From the NCBI GenBank assembly GCA_045591175.1, contig JAZNSI010000062.1, positions 1 to 64,000 of the forward strand: DNA of 64,000 nucleotides, read 5' to 3'. Every line of letters starts with the position of its first letter. Positions within the stretch are counted from its first letter, which is position 1. A program made the position numbers and the translations under genes. Positions 50,503 through 58,388 of this stretch are shown here, one piece after another. The DNA comes from UBA11524 sp045591175. GTDB lineage: Bacteria; Bacillota; Clostridia; Christensenellales; Aristaeellaceae. The notes below the pieces were generated by a model. The model was not told where the DNA came from. It did no database searches and saw only the letters and a program-made list of their open reading frames with translations.

Positions 50503-52347
50503 TCAGTTGCCCACAGCCTGCTGTTCCTGGGTCAGCTGCCACTTCATGGCTGCCTCGCCGCGCACGTACTCATTGCACATGGCATAACCGTAGCTCTTGC
50601 ACTGGTTGCGCATGTTCATCAGGTGCATGTTGAACTCGCCGTCCGCCTTGGCAAAGATGGCGCGCCAGCTGTTGGTGGTAATGGCCTTGGCACACTGATC
50701 CCACTTGACCTTCAGCTCGTCGGTCTTGGGGGACTCGGCGTAGGGCAGGTCGGGCATCACGGTGTAGCGGTTGATGGCCTCGAAGTACTGGTCGCACAGG
50801 GAAATGGGCGTATCGGAAGACACGGTGGAGGCAGCCCAGTTGCGCCAGTCTTCCTGGATCGCGTAGGACGCAGCAGCCTGCTCGGACACCCAGTAATCCT
50901 TGTTGAAGGCCTCGCCCAGCTTGCCGTCGGGGTTCACCATGTCGCGGGACAGGGTGGTATTGTTGATCTGCAGGAAGCCGTCGTTCATGGTGCCGGACAG
51001 AGTGTACTGCTTGCCGGTGTAGGGAGAAGTCCACACGATGCCGTTCATGTCGTACTTGGAGTCGATGCTGGTCTTCTTGCCCAGCTCGGTGAAGTACATG
51101 CCGCCATCCTCATTGTAGTCCCAGGTGAGGCCGCGGGGGCCGTACCACATGGTCATGGAGCCTTCGGGGGTGGAGAGGAAGTCCATGATGGCCAGGCAGA
51201 GCTCGGGGTACGCGGTATAAGCGCCGACGGACCAGACACGGTTGCCGCCCAGGGTGGACATGCCGTACACGATGGGGTTGGCCTCATCGGGCACGCGGGC
51301 GTACATCATCTTGCCGGCCTCCAGGTGTTCCTGGGTATTGAAGGCAGCAGAGGACGCATAGTTGAAGATGCCCCAGTACACGCCGCCATTCTTGACCTTG
51401 GTACCCATCTCGTCGTAGGTCTGGGTCATGGAGTTGGGATCCAGCAGACCTTCGCGGTAGAGCTTGTTGAAGAACCTGAGCATCTCGATGTAGGGGGTAT
51501 CATTGTTGGGCTGAGCCAGGGCAGCGCCGGTCGCAGGATCGTACAGGCCCAGGCAGTCGTAGTACTCGCCGTTGGTGGGGTTGTACAGACCAAAGCCCAG
51601 CTCGTCATAGCCGTAGTAAGCGGTTGCCATGGCCTTGACGTACATGACCATGTTGCCGTCCCAGTCAGGCCAAAGGGAAGCAGCATAGGCCTCGTTACCC
51701 AGTTCGTCAGTGGGGCAGATTTCCTTCATCTGCTTGAAGACCTCGATCAGATCATCCAGGTCCTTGATTTCCGGGTAGCCCAGCTGCTTGTACAGATCCC
51801 AGCGCAGGTCCCAGGAATACATGAAGGACTGATGGCTGCCGCGCTCCAGGGCCACGTTGAAGCCGTAGCCGTAGCAGTTGCCGTCGCCGGAGATGCTGCG
51901 GTTGGTGGCCAGGGCGTCGCCGTAGTTGGCAGCCACGTAGGGCGCATAGAGCTCGACGTAGGAGTGCTCGTCATCATAGAGCTCGTCCCAGTTCAGGAGC
52001 ATGCCCTTTTCGACGGCCTGCTTGTAGTCCGCGCCATTGTCGCCCCAGACGACCAGGTCGCCCAGGCTGCCGGATTCCATACGGGTCTCGTAGGTGCCGT
52101 CCATGTCGGGGATGATGACGACCTCAACATTGAACAGATCCTTGAGCAGCGCGGCGCTCCAGCCGGTCTGCAGGCCGTTGTAGTTGGCCAGCTGGCTGTA
52201 GACTTCCAGCTTGATGGTCTCACCGTCCTGGGGGAAGATGTCGTAGATGTCGCTGGTAACGGTGTAGTAAGGGATGTCCTCCGCCAGGGCGGAAACGCAG
52301 CCCAGCAGCACAGCCAGTGCCAGCATGAGGGAAACGAGCTTCTTCAT
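50503..52347 (-). CDS. extracellular solute-binding protein of an oligosaccharide ABC transporter (LplA-like)
   Basis: A 614-residue exported protein. The signal peptide has a possible lipobox (VLLGC, Cys17) or a cleavage after ALA at 22; the former would make it a lipoprotein. Large solute-binding proteins of this type (LplA/YtcQ, ~500-600 residues) bind plant oligosaccharides. LGDLVVWGDNGADYKQAVEK, ARVPDEANPIVYGMSTLGGN and YPELCLAIMDFLSTPEGS are typical. RBS AAAGGAG is 9 bases upstream. It follows the permease genes after a 243-base repeat region. Confidence 0.9.
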   Translation of the reverse strand: MKKLVSLMLALAVLLGCVSALAEDIPYYTVTSDIYDIFPQDGETIKLEVYSQLANYNGLQTGWSAALLKDLFNVEVVIIPDMDGTYETRMESGSLGDLVVWGDNGADYKQAVEKGMLLNWDELYDDEHSYVELYAPYVAANYGDALATNRSISGDGNCYGYGFNVALERGSHQSFMYSWDLRWDLYKQLGYPEIKDLDDLIEVFKQMKEICPTDELGNEAYAASLWPDWDGNMVMYVKAMATAYYGYDELGFGLYNPTNGEYYDCLGLYDPATGAALAQPNNDTPYIEMLRFFNKLYREGLLDPNSMTQTYDEMGTKVKNGGVYWGIFNYASSAAFNTQEHLEAGKMMYARVPDEANPIVYGMSTLGGNRVWSVGAYTAYPELCLAIMDFLSTPEGSMTMWYGPRGLTWDYNEDGGMYFTELGKKTSIDSKYDMNGIVWTSPYTGKQYTLSGTMNDGFLQINNTTLSRDMVNPDGKLGEAFNKDYWVSEQAAASYAIQEDWRNWAASTVSSDTPISLCDQYFEAINRYTVMPDLPYAESPKTDELKVKWDQCAKAITTNSWRAIFAKADGEFNMHLMNMRNQCKSYGYAMCNEYVRGEAAMKWQLTQEQQAVGN

Positions 52348-52384
52348 GGGGTTGTTCTCCTTTCGGGGATGTATTTTGAGGTCA

Positions 52385-52590
52385 ACGACCAATGGGAACG
52401 AGATCATTGAGTGGGGGTAATGCCCTCGGAGAGGGTGCCTTTGGGACAGTCCCCCAGCCACGCACTGCCATGTAGCCCGGCCGATGAGTGGCCGGCAAGT
52501 CAACTCCAGGCTGCGCACCAACTGCCACGCGGGTACAGCTGAACCGAAGGCGCACAACCCGATCGCGAGATGCCCGCGGGGGCTCCCCGC
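52385..52590 (+). repeat. large intergenic repeat, partial copy 3
   Basis: Contains TGCCATGTAGCCCG followed by the hairpin CCGGCC-GATGAGT-GGCCGG and AGTCAACTCC, which align with copy 2 (GCCATGTAGCCCG, CCGCGC...GCGCGG, AGTCAACTTC) and, in the hairpin, with copy 1. Its direction is opposite to the operon around it. No gene. Confidence 0.65.
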
Positions 52591-53508
52591 TTAGCCTTTG
52601 ACGGCGCCGAGCATGATGCCCTTGACGAAGAAACGCTGCATGAAGGGATAAACCAGCAGGATGGGAATGATGGACACCATAGAAACGGTGTACTTGATAA
52701 CGCGGGCGTTGAGCATGTTCTGGGCCGCCTGAGTGGAAAGGCCACCGGAGCCGGACACCAGAGCGCCCAGGTTGGAGGAGGAGTTCAGGTACACGTACAG
52801 ACGGTGCTGCAGGGTGTACAGGTGGGTCTGCTTGTTCATCAGCAGCAGGGAGTCCTGGAAGGAGTTCCAGTTGCCCACCGCGCCGAAGATGGCAATGGTG
52901 GCCAGGATCGGGACGGACAGGGGCAGGATGATCTTCACGAACACCTGGGGCGTGCTGGCGCCGTCAATGACCGCACTTTCCTCCAGGGAGGCAGGAATGG
53001 ACTCGATGTAAGTCTTCACCAGAATGATGTTGTAGGGCGCGATCATGCCCGGCAGGATGTACGCCAGGAAATTCTCCGTCAGGCCCAGCATCAGCATGTT
53101 CATGTACCAGGGGATCAGGCCGGCGTTGAAGTACATGGTGATCACCAGCAGGCGGTACATGAGGGAGCGGCGGTACATCTTCTGCTTGGTCACCAGGTAG
53201 CCCGCCCAGGCGGACACGATGACCATCAGCGCCGTACCGATGATGGAGCGCGCCACCGTCACCAGGACGGAGGAACCCAGATCAGCCACGTCCTTCAGGG
53301 CGATGTAGTTCTGGAAATGCACGCCGACAGGGAAGAAATTGACCTTGCCGGACACCACCGCGTCATTGGCGGAAATGGTGTTGATGAACAGGTAGTAGAA
53401 CGGGAACACGCACAGGAGCGTGAACAGGCCGAAGAAAATATACAGGCTGGTTTCAAAGATGATATCACCCGGGGTACGGGCAATGTGGTTGCGAATCTTC
53501 TTGCTCAT
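52591..53508 (-). CDS. carbohydrate ABC transporter permease (LplC/YtcP type)
   Basis: A 305-residue permease with six membrane segments; the EAA loop that contacts the ATPase is ESAVIDGASTPQVFVKIILP. Ends GIMLGAVKG as LplC-like proteins do. It starts 13 bases after the partner permease stop, RBS GGAGGGCAG. No ATP-binding subunit gene is in the window; a shared MsmK-type ATPase is expected, which is inference. Confidence 0.94.
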   Translation of the reverse strand: MSKKIRNHIARTPGDIIFETSLYIFFGLFTLLCVFPFYYLFINTISANDAVVSGKVNFFPVGVHFQNYIALKDVADLGSSVLVTVARSIIGTALMVIVSAWAGYLVTKQKMYRRSLMYRLLVITMYFNAGLIPWYMNMLMLGLTENFLAYILPGMIAPYNIILVKTYIESIPASLEESAVIDGASTPQVFVKIILPLSVPILATIAIFGAVGNWNSFQDSLLLMNKQTHLYTLQHRLYVYLNSSSNLGALVSGSGGLSTQAAQNMLNARVIKYTVSMVSIIPILLVYPFMQRFFVKGIMLGAVKG

Positions 53509-53521
53509 CTCACTGCCCTCC

Positions 53522-55006
53522 TTAAATGATGCTTTCGCCGCGGACGAGCTTGGAAATACCGTTCGCGCCGAAGAGCAGCGTCACGCCGATGAGGGACTTG
53601 AAGATACCCACCACCGTGGACAGCGGGATCAGGCCGGACTTGATGCCGATGTTGTACACATACAGGTCCAGCACCTCGATGACGTCCTTGTTGATGGCGT
53701 TTTCAAACACCAGGTACTGCTCCATGCCGTTGGACAGCATGCCCGCGATGGACATCAGCAGCATGACCATGTAGGTGGGGATCAGGCCGGGGATGGTGAT
53801 GTGCCGGATGCAGTGGAAACGGTTGGCGCCGTCCACCTTGGCGGCCTCGTAAAGCTGCTGGTCGATACCGGCAATACCCGCGATGTACACGATGGCGCTC
53901 CAGCCCAGGCCCTTCCAGGTGCCCCACAGGAGCATCTTCACCCAGATCCAGTCAGCGCTGGCGAGGTAGTCGGTATTGGCACCGGTCACCCCGCACACAT
54001 TGCGCAGGAAGGAGTTGATGAAGCCGTCGGTAGAGAAGATGGCGAAGGCGATGGCGTACACCAGCACCCAGGAAATGAAGTTGGGGATGGTGGTCAGCGT
54101 CTGCACCACGCGCTGGAACTTGGAGGAGCGGACCTCCGCCAGCAGCACCGCAAAGGCGATGGGCAGCCAGCTGGTGGCGATACCCAGACCGGACATGATC
54201 AGGGTATTGCGCAGCACACGCACCAGGTCGGCGCGGGTGGCGGCATTCTCAAACAGATAGGTGAACCATTTCAGGCCCGTGAAATTCTCCGCCGAAAGGG
54301 TGTCGCCCACCTTATAGTCGAAGAAGGCGAAGCGCCAGCCGTAAATGGGCAGATAACAGAAGACGAAGGTCAGCAGTAGCACGGGCAGGAACATCAGCAG
54401 GAGGCGGAATTTCTCTTCCATCTCCATCTTGTCCTCCACCTCGCGGGGCAGCACAAAGCGGGTTACCAGGGACAGCACCATCACCAGCACCGCGCCCACG
54501 CCAAAGATGTTCAATCCGCCGGGCAGCATGGGCTGCAGGCGCTTCATGGCCTGTGCGCTGGCTGCAGCAGCTGTCTGCAGCAGGGTGTAGGAGTAGTAGA
54601 TCGCGCCCAGGCCCAGCAGCACCGTCACAGCGCCTGCCACGGGCAGCCACAGGCCGCGGCGCTTCATGCGGTTGTTGCCCAGGCTCATGCAGGCGCCCGC
54701 GGCGCATACCACGATACCCAGCAGCACCAGCGCAGCGCCCGCCATCAGCACATAGAAGTTCCAGGGCTCCACCATACCGCGGCGCAGCGGGTAGGCCATG
54801 GTGTTGGTGATCGTGGCGTAGCTGGTGGCCGTGGTGAACAGCGATGCATTGCTGTTGATCAGCTCAGACACGCGGCCGGGGTTGAGGGTCGGGAAAAACA
54901 CCATCAGGCCGAAGATGGTGATGACCGTGCGGGTCAGCCACAGCAGCCAGCGGCCAGCCTTGCCCGGCTGGATCGCAGCGCCCTGCGGAAGAAGCGTTTT
55001 CTGCAT
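53522..55006 (-). CDS. carbohydrate ABC transporter permease (LplB type) with extra N-terminal membrane domain
   Basis: A 494-residue permease. Residues ~195-494 are a normal LplB domain (LLLTFVFCYLPIYGWRFAFF, EAAKVDGANRFHCIRHITIP, NGISKLVRGESII). The first ~190 residues add about four membrane segments (LLWLTRTVITIFGLMVFFP; FYVLMAGAALVLLGIVVCAA; GLWLPVAGAVTVLLGLGAIY; LNIFGVGAVLVMVLSLVTR), absent from usual ~300-residue members. Start at 55006 is fixed by GGGGAG 6 bases upstream. It follows a strong hairpin after the repeat-protein gene. Confidence 0.9.
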   Translation of the reverse strand: MQKTLLPQGAAIQPGKAGRWLLWLTRTVITIFGLMVFFPTLNPGRVSELINSNASLFTTATSYATITNTMAYPLRRGMVEPWNFYVLMAGAALVLLGIVVCAAGACMSLGNNRMKRRGLWLPVAGAVTVLLGLGAIYYSYTLLQTAAAASAQAMKRLQPMLPGGLNIFGVGAVLVMVLSLVTRFVLPREVEDKMEMEEKFRLLLMFLPVLLLTFVFCYLPIYGWRFAFFDYKVGDTLSAENFTGLKWFTYLFENAATRADLVRVLRNTLIMSGLGIATSWLPIAFAVLLAEVRSSKFQRVVQTLTTIPNFISWVLVYAIAFAIFSTDGFINSFLRNVCGVTGANTDYLASADWIWVKMLLWGTWKGLGWSAIVYIAGIAGIDQQLYEAAKVDGANRFHCIRHITIPGLIPTYMVMLLMSIAGMLSNGMEQYLVFENAINKDVIEVLDLYVYNIGIKSGLIPLSTVVGIFKSLIGVTLLFGANGISKLVRGESII

Positions 55007-55087
55007 ATCATACTCCCCTTTTGTGAACATTGGGTGCGCTGATGAAGCGGCGAAGGCAAGCCCGTGCACCTCATCAGCACACCCCGA

Positions 55088-55117
55088 GGGGCATCCGCCG
55101 AAAACGGCGGATGCCCC
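55088..55117 (-). terminator. strong hairpin without T-tract (attenuator or mRNA stabiliser)
   Basis: Stem GGGGCATCCGCC / GGCGGATGCCCC with a 6-base loop, between the repeat-protein gene and the LplB-type gene. Lack of a U-run suggests processing or stabilisation of the upstream part rather than full termination. Confidence 0.6.
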
Positions 55118-55136
55118 GGGAATATCAGCGTTTCAA

Positions 55137-57140
55137 TTACTGAGCCAGGCCGTTCACGGTGAAGGTGAACACGACCTTGGTGTTGGGGCCGGGCAGGGTG
55201 TAGCCGAAGCCGGCGTCCAGCTTGTTGTACTCGTCGGTGACAACGATCTTCAGCCAATCGCCCTCGGAGTGGATGATCAGGCCTTCCTGGGTCTTGCCTT
55301 CGCCGATCTTCACCTTCGCGTCGGTGATGGTGACATGGCCCTCAGCAACCAGACGGGCGGGGATATCGGTGGCAACGCGGAAGTAACGGAAGAAGCTGTC
55401 GGTGCCGAAGCCCATATCGCCGGTGGTCATGGTCACGGTGTAGGTGCCATTGCCGGTGATGGTGGCATCCTCGAACACGCCGCCGTAATCCACAGCGTTA
55501 TTCTCGGCATCCCAGCCGGTCAGGCGGGTGAAGAACTCAGCCTGCTCGCCGTCGCGGCCGTAGGTAGCGTCTTCGAAGTCATTGCGGAAGATGTAGTTCT
55601 CGGACTGGACAGCCACATAGCCGTGGTACTCAGCGCTCAGCATGGCGTTCAGTTCTTCCTCGGTCAGAGGAGCGGGGCCTTCAGCAGCCGGGGGCTCGCC
55701 GTAGATGAAGTCGAAGGTGACCTCGATGGAGGACACGTTGGACAGGGCTTCCTTGGTGGCGATCATGGCGGTGGCGCCTTCCAGGTTGCCGTCAGCGATA
55801 CGGGCCTGTTCGGGCAGCTCGGTCACCCATTCGTTCCAGATGTTGGAGCGGGTGGTCACGCCTTCGTCGGAAGTGGTGAAATCCTTGGCGATCTCGATGG
55901 CTTCGCCGTTGATCTTGATCTCGGTGATGTCCATGAAGTAGCCGGGGAAGTTCAGCTCGCCCTTAGCGATGCCGGCAGCCAGGAAGGCGAAGCCAGGCAG
56001 GGGCTCGGCGAAGTCCAGAGCCAGCTTGTAGGTGCCGGGGCCCTCGATCTTCACAGCGTTGGTCTCGGCATACTCGCCGGGATTCCAGGCAGAAGCAGCC
56101 CAGTTGGAATCAGCAAACATCAGGAAGGCGGTATCGGTCACGGGGATCAGGGAGAAGTCGATCTCGATGGTCTGGACCTCAGCCAGCAGATCCTTGGCGA
56201 TGACGATGGGGGAAGCATCCTCGGTCACGCCGTCCCAGGAACGGGCGTCAGCAGGCACGTCGGTGACCCACTCGTTCATCAGGTTCATGCGGGTCTCGAG
56301 GCCGTCGTCAGAAGAGGTGTAGCCCTTGGCGAGTTCGACGGCAGCGCCATTGACGCGCACTTCGTTCAGCTTGATCATCATGCCGGGGAAGAGGGTTTCG
56401 CCGTGCTTGATGCCCAGGGCCGCGAAGGCAACGCCGGAAGCCTTGCCGGCCTCGGTGGCAGTGAAGTCCAGGCCAACGGTGTAGTCACCGGCGCCGGTCA
56501 CGGTCGCGTTCTTGGCGGTCACGGGGTACTCGTTGCCGTCCAGCCAGTACTGCTGGGCCCAGGCAGCGTCAGCGTACATGATGTAGGCGGTGTCGATGCC
56601 GTACTTGATGAAGGAGAAGTCGACCTCGAAGGAAGACACAGAGGCGAAATCTTCCTTGTTGACGATCATCCAGCTGGCGTCAGCCAGATCGCCGTCCCAG
56701 GAACGGGCGTCGGCAGGCAGCTCGCTGACCCACTCGTTGAAGATGTTCATACGGGTCACGATGCCGTCGTCAGAAGAGGTGTAGCCCTTCTTGGCCTCGA
56801 TGGCCTGGCCGTTGACGCGGATCTCGTTGATGCGGATCTTCCAGCCGGGGAAGACGTTCTCGCCGTCAGCGATGCCCAGCGCGGTGAAGGCAACGCCCTC
56901 AGCGGGGGTCTCGAAGGCCAGACCGACGGTGTAATCACCCTCGCCGGTGATAGTGGCTTCGGTCACGGTCATGCCCGCAGGCGTCTCGCCGGCGTTCCAC
57001 ACCTGATTGACCCAGGCGGCGTCAGCGAACATCAGGAAGGCCTGCGTGGTGGGAGCTGCTTCTTCTGCCATGGCAGGCACGAGGCCCAGCACCATGCACA
57101 GCGCCAGCAGCATCGACAGGAGCTTGGTCATGTTCTTCAT
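55137..57140 (-). CDS. secreted protein with three tandem ~150-residue modules (carbohydrate-binding-like)
   Basis: A 667-residue exported protein. The signal peptide ends near AMA (residue 25). Modules at residues ~33-185, 186-340 and 341-487 each run (A/T)(F/Y)(L/I)M(F/Y)AD, GDYTVGL, ALGI..GE..FPG, I..NE(I/V)(R/K)(V/I)NG, GYTSSDDG, NEWV, then a final beta pair. A fourth part (to 667) is divergent and starts GPAPLTEEELNAML. No known enzyme motif is seen; the beta-rich make-up suggests ligand-binding modules. Its promoter is strong and it is followed by the sugar permeases, so it may capture the transported glycan. Confidence 0.8.
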   Translation of the reverse strand: MKNMTKLLSMLLALCMVLGLVPAMAEEAAPTTQAFLMFADAAWVNQVWNAGETPAGMTVTEATITGEGDYTVGLAFETPAEGVAFTALGIADGENVFPGWKIRINEIRVNGQAIEAKKGYTSSDDGIVTRMNIFNEWVSELPADARSWDGDLADASWMIVNKEDFASVSSFEVDFSFIKYGIDTAYIMYADAAWAQQYWLDGNEYPVTAKNATVTGAGDYTVGLDFTATEAGKASGVAFAALGIKHGETLFPGMMIKLNEVRVNGAAVELAKGYTSSDDGLETRMNLMNEWVTDVPADARSWDGVTEDASPIVIAKDLLAEVQTIEIDFSLIPVTDTAFLMFADSNWAASAWNPGEYAETNAVKIEGPGTYKLALDFAEPLPGFAFLAAGIAKGELNFPGYFMDITEIKINGEAIEIAKDFTTSDEGVTTRSNIWNEWVTELPEQARIADGNLEGATAMIATKEALSNVSSIEVTFDFIYGEPPAAEGPAPLTEEELNAMLSAEYHGYVAVQSENYIFRNDFEDATYGRDGEQAEFFTRLTGWDAENNAVDYGGVFEDATITGNGTYTVTMTTGDMGFGTDSFFRYFRVATDIPARLVAEGHVTITDAKVKIGEGKTQEGLIIHSEGDWLKIVVTDEYNKLDAGFGYTLPGPNTKVVFTFTVNGLAQ

Positions 57141-57177
57141 TTGGTTTTCCTCCTTACAATATGGATCGCGCCCGAGG

Positions 57178-57190
57178 GAAAACGTTTTAG
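57178..57190. promoter_or_regulatory. AAAACGTTTT palindrome in the leader of the ABC-transporter locus
   Basis: GAAAACGTTTTAG, the reverse complement of the 13-mer at 15326-15338. It lies ~40 bases after the predicted start point, as at the GH94 gene. Confidence 0.55.
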
Positions 57191-57233
57191 ACGCAAGGCC
57201 CAGTTCTCCCCTCGAAACGATCCGGTTGCTCAC

Positions 57234-57262
57234 ATCATAGCCCAAAATGGTCATTTTGTCAA
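57234..57262 (-). promoter_or_regulatory. strong sigma-A promoter of the modular-protein/ABC locus
   Basis: Minus strand perfect TTGACA (57257-57262), 17 bases, TATGAT (57234-57239). Inverted repeat AAAATG-AC-CATTTT lies in the spacer. Confidence 0.85.
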
Positions 57263-57313
57263 TAATTATAGTCATTTTTTGATCACACATCTCAAAAGCA
57301 GAATAATTCCCGC

Positions 57314-57343
57314 AAAAAACTCCCCGCCGGGATGGCAGGGAGT
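57314..57343 (-). terminator. intrinsic terminator after the coiled-coil gene
   Basis: Minus strand stem ACTCCCTGCC / GGCGGGGAGT (one mismatch as G-T), 5-base loop, six T. Confidence 0.85.
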
Positions 57344-57364
57344 CAAATATTCTGTTGCTTCTTT

Positions 57365-58237
57365 TTACTCCGCGAAGAGGCTGTTGATGGCCTCCAGCAC
57401 GGCGTTGGAAGTGTTCGTCGCACCAGACACCGCATCCACCTCAGCGAAGGGGCCCTTCTTGCCGATAAACTGGCTCAGGAAGGCATTGCCGGCGCAGGGC
57501 TTGGCAAGCACAGTCTCGCCGGAGCAATCCACGGCAATGTCCGTGATGACGCCTTCCGCGTCCAGCGTCACAGTCACCACCACGTCGGAGAACATGCCCT
57601 TGGCAGAAGCAGTCAGCACAACAGGCTCGGCTTCCGCAGCAGGTTCTTCCACGGGCACTTCTTCAACGGGCGCTTCTTCAACGGGTTCTTCCTCCGCGGC
57701 AGCTTCCTTGGCCAGCAGCGCCTCCTGCGCCTGGGCCAGCTCCTCCTTGACGGTCGCCAGCTCAGCCTGGGCAGCCGTCAGTTCCGCAGCGATCTGCTCC
57801 TTCTCGGCGGTCAGGGTCGCAATGGCGGCTTCCTGCTCGGCGGCCTTGGCAGCGGCAGCTTCCGCGTCGGCGGTCAGGGTCGCAATGGTGGCTTCCTGCT
57901 CGGCAGCCTTGGCAGCAGCAGCCTCCGCATCAGCGGTCAGGGTCGCGATGGTGGCTTCCTGCTCGGCGGACTTGATCGCGGCAGCTTCCAGATCGGTCGC
58001 GGCAGCCTCATTCTGGGCGGTCAGCGCAGCCACATTGCCCTCCAGCTCCGCACCCTTGGCGGAGGCAGCGGACAGCTCGCCGTTCAGCGTCTCCACGGTA
58101 CCCTGGCTGGCGGCCAGCTCAGCTTCCAGCGCGGCGACCTCGTTATCCAGTTCGCCCTTCTGCACGCCCAGCACCACCAGCACCACAGCGGCGATCACCA
58201 ACAGCACGGAAAGAACAAGCACGACTTTTTTCTGCAT
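57365..58237 (-). CDS. membrane-anchored coiled-coil protein with C-terminal FMN-binding domain
   Basis: A 290-residue exported protein: membrane anchor (VVLVLSVLLVIAAVVLVVLG), a ~150-residue alanine/glutamate coiled coil with a 21-residue repeat (EQEATIATLTADAEAAAAKA, about three times), a Glu/Pro-rich linker (EEPVEEAPVEEVPVEEP), and a ~75-residue FMN_bind domain ending AVSGATNTSNAVLEAI, where the SGAT threonine of flavin carriers would take FMN. Start chosen by the RBS. It lies directly upstream of the modular-protein gene. Likely an extracellular electron-transfer or docking protein. Confidence 0.82.
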   Translation of the reverse strand: MQKKVVLVLSVLLVIAAVVLVVLGVQKGELDNEVAALEAELAASQGTVETLNGELSAASAKGAELEGNVAALTAQNEAAATDLEAAAIKSAEQEATIATLTADAEAAAAKAAEQEATIATLTADAEAAAAKAAEQEAAIATLTAEKEQIAAELTAAQAELATVKEELAQAQEALLAKEAAAEEEPVEEAPVEEVPVEEPAAEAEPVVLTASAKGMFSDVVVTVTLDAEGVITDIAVDCSGETVLAKPCAGNAFLSQFIGKKGPFAEVDAVSGATNTSNAVLEAINSLFAE

Positions 58238-58314
58238 AGTATTCTCCTCCTTATGATGCGGACCGCCCTTCACTCTGGATACACTCCACCCTTGAAAACG
58301 ATCCTGTTGTGCAT

Positions 58315-58343
58315 ATCATATCTGTTTTTTTCCAGATTGTCAA
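58315..58343 (-). promoter_or_regulatory. strong sigma-A promoter of the coiled-coil gene
   Basis: Minus strand perfect TTGACA (58338-58343), 17 bases, TATGAT (58315-58320). The following leader is alike in sequence to that of the next gene (see findings). Confidence 0.85.
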
Positions 58344-58388
58344 GGCAGAAGCGCCGCTGCGGCTGTACTGTCTGTGTATTGGATCGCT

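Noticed and set aside
57820..58000. Regular DNA repeats that might be a CRISPR array
   Set aside because: They are in-frame 60-odd-base repeats coding for the coiled coil, with no spacers and no cas genes.
54825..58256. A long plus-strand frame of more than 1,100 codons opposite the ABC locus
   Set aside because: The minus strand has clear signal peptides, RBS, promoters and known permease motifs; the opposite frame shows none.
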